Source: JABDBK01 sp964453575 (GTDB lineage: Bacteria; Pseudomonadota; Gammaproteobacteria; DSM-16500). From it: a stretch of 13,390 nucleotides of DNA. The stretch lies in contig CAYVRW010000067.1 in the NCBI GenBank assembly GCA_964453575.1, positions 1-13,390 on the forward strand, written 5' to 3'. Below, piece by piece: positions 12,712 through 13,390 of this stretch (positions within the stretch are counted from its first letter, which is position 1; every line of letters begins with the position of its first letter). The notes under the pieces are model-generated. The model did not search any database and was not told the origin of the DNA. It saw only the letters and a list, made by a program, of their open reading frames with translations. The translations under genes were made by a program, and so were the position numbers.

Positions 12712-13200
12712 TTAGAATATCCAGGCAAGAATGTGTAATATAATTAAACTGTAAATACCGGCTAAAACATCATCGAGTATCATGCCGACACCACCTTTGA
12801 CATGGGTATCGACATAATCGATAGGCCAGGGTTTTACGATATCAAAAAATCGAAATAAAACAAACCCTATAACAATCCACACAAAACCATGGGGTGCGGC
12901 AAACATGGTAACAAGATAACCCACAATTTCATCTAAGCACATGCCTGAATGATCATGGGTGTGAGTTTCTTTTGAAACTTTATCACAAAGCCACATGCTG
13001 GCAAGCGTGATAGCGATTAATAATAATAAATAAAGCCAGGGTGATAGAGGCCGCATCGCCAAATAAAAAGGAATGGCCATGAGTGTGCCGAAAGTTCCTG
13101 GAGCAAAAGGCACGGCACCGCTGCCAAATCCAAAAGCGACAAAGTGGTAAGGATTTTTCCAAACAGAATCTGGGACGGGTTGGGCTTTGTAATCGCGCAT
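12712..13200 (-). CDS. pgpA: Phosphatidylglycerophosphatase A
   Basis: Dephosphorylates phosphatidylglycerophosphate to phosphatidylglycerol in the inner membrane, the last step of phosphatidylglycerol synthesis. The family motifs are in order: FGFGSGAVPFAPGTFGTL (residues 23-40), a HDHSG segment then LDEIVGYLV (89-97), FRFFDIVKPWPID (116-128), and GGVGMILDDVLAGIY (136-150). The Asp and Glu residues in these motifs are the conserved metal/phosphate ligands. Length is 162 residues, normal for PgpA, with several membrane helices. ATG 13200 is preferred because TGAGGA stands about 6 nt upstream. A TTG at 13212 would place the start inside that ribosome site. It is first in a two-gene operon with the EamA gene. 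The usual partner thiL is not seen upstream within the window. Confidence 0.93.
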   Translation of the reverse strand: MRDYKAQPVPDSVWKNPYHFVAFGFGSGAVPFAPGTFGTLMAIPFYLAMRPLSPWLYLLLLIAITLASMWLCDKVSKETHTHDHSGMCLDEIVGYLVTMFAAPHGFVWIVIGFVLFRFFDIVKPWPIDYVDTHVKGGVGMILDDVLAGIYSLIILHILAWIF

Positions 13201-13221
13201 AGTTATCCTCAATAGCCTTGT

Positions 13222-13328
13222 TTACAAAGGTTTGATATTCATTTTTACGCTCCAAATGGCACATCCCTGTGCCTTGTTTTGTCATCCTGACAAAAAGTCG
13301 CTAAAAAATGAATATCAAACCTTTGTAA
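13222..13328. repeat. 107-nt element with perfect 25-bp inverted ends and two inner hairpins
   Basis: Bases 13222-13246 are the exact reverse complement of 13304-13328. Within the 57-nt interior, GGCACA/TGTGCC (13258-13263, 13268-13273) forms a 6-bp hairpin, and TTTTGTCA/TGACAAAA (13277-13284, 13288-13295) forms an 8-bp hairpin. The whole can fold as a three-way branched structure. It lies 21 bp upstream of pgpA. It could be a MITE-like or other dispersed palindromic repeat, or a structured pgpA leader. No clear target-site duplication was seen. The remaining 62 nt to the window end hold no gene I can support. Confidence 0.75.
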
Positions 13329-13390
13329 GCAGTCAAAAATGTTTATACCCTGCCTGTGTACCATTGTATTTTTTTTCATCCTGGTACCGC

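Noticed and set aside
12983..13285. 100-residue minus-strand frame overlapping pgpA
   Set aside because: It is an alternate-frame shadow of pgpA and runs through the inverted-repeat element; no family features.
13222..13328. Insertion sequence with transposase
   Set aside because: The 57-nt interior cannot encode a protein; at most a non-autonomous element.

Overview
The window is AT-rich gammaproteobacterial-type DNA. It most resembles the Legionellales (Legionella, Coxiella, Berkiella and Aquicella relatives). Two things point there: a complete set of late mevalonate-pathway GHMP enzymes next to a bacterial pgpA, and a run of large eukaryotic-like or solenoid repeat proteins (ankyrin, TPR, and an all-helical HEAT/ARM-like protein) of the kind host-associated members carry in number. 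This placement is inference from content; no rRNA or phylogenetic marker is present.

Layout. 1-2861 (+): a tight, overlapping operon of mevalonate kinase (cut by the window start), a second GHMP kinase best read as phosphomevalonate kinase, and diphosphomevalonate decarboxylase. Together they convert mevalonate to isopentenyl diphosphate. 2862-4629: a promoter region with nested inverted repeats, then a 544-residue ankyrin protein. 4630-5109: a hairpin, a 44-codon ORF that looks like a detached ankyrin tail, a strong terminator, and a well-formed promoter/operator. 5110-5728: a Phd-type antitoxin and PIN-domain toxin pair. 5834-7684: a 616-residue TPR protein ending in a second copy of the same terminator sequence. 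7735-8537 (-): a TacA/TacT-type RHH antitoxin and GNAT toxin pair. 8538-8729: a divergent control region with GTATAC-type boxes on the toxin side and two 30-bp palindromes on the other. 8730-10166 (+): a AAA ATPase with a C-terminal PD-(D/E)XK-like domain. 10240-12273 (+): a large helical protein of unknown function. 12299-13200 (-): pgpA and a half-size EamA transporter, translationally coupled. 13222-13328: a 107-nt element with perfect 25-bp inverted ends and two internal hairpins.

How it fits together. The two edges look like core metabolism (isoprenoid precursors; phosphatidylglycerol synthesis). The middle, from about 2.9 to 12.3 kb, looks accessory: two toxin-antitoxin modules, an orphan ATPase/nuclease-like gene with its own palindromic control region, and three repeat-solenoid proteins that are plausible effectors or scaffolds. 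The most unusual signals are the paired palindromes overlapping the ATPase promoter, the 31-nt terminator duplicated on either side of the Phd/PIN-TPR segment, the branched 25-bp inverted repeat upstream of pgpA, and the ankyrin-tail micro-ORF. No RNA genes, insertion sequences or CRISPR arrays were seen.
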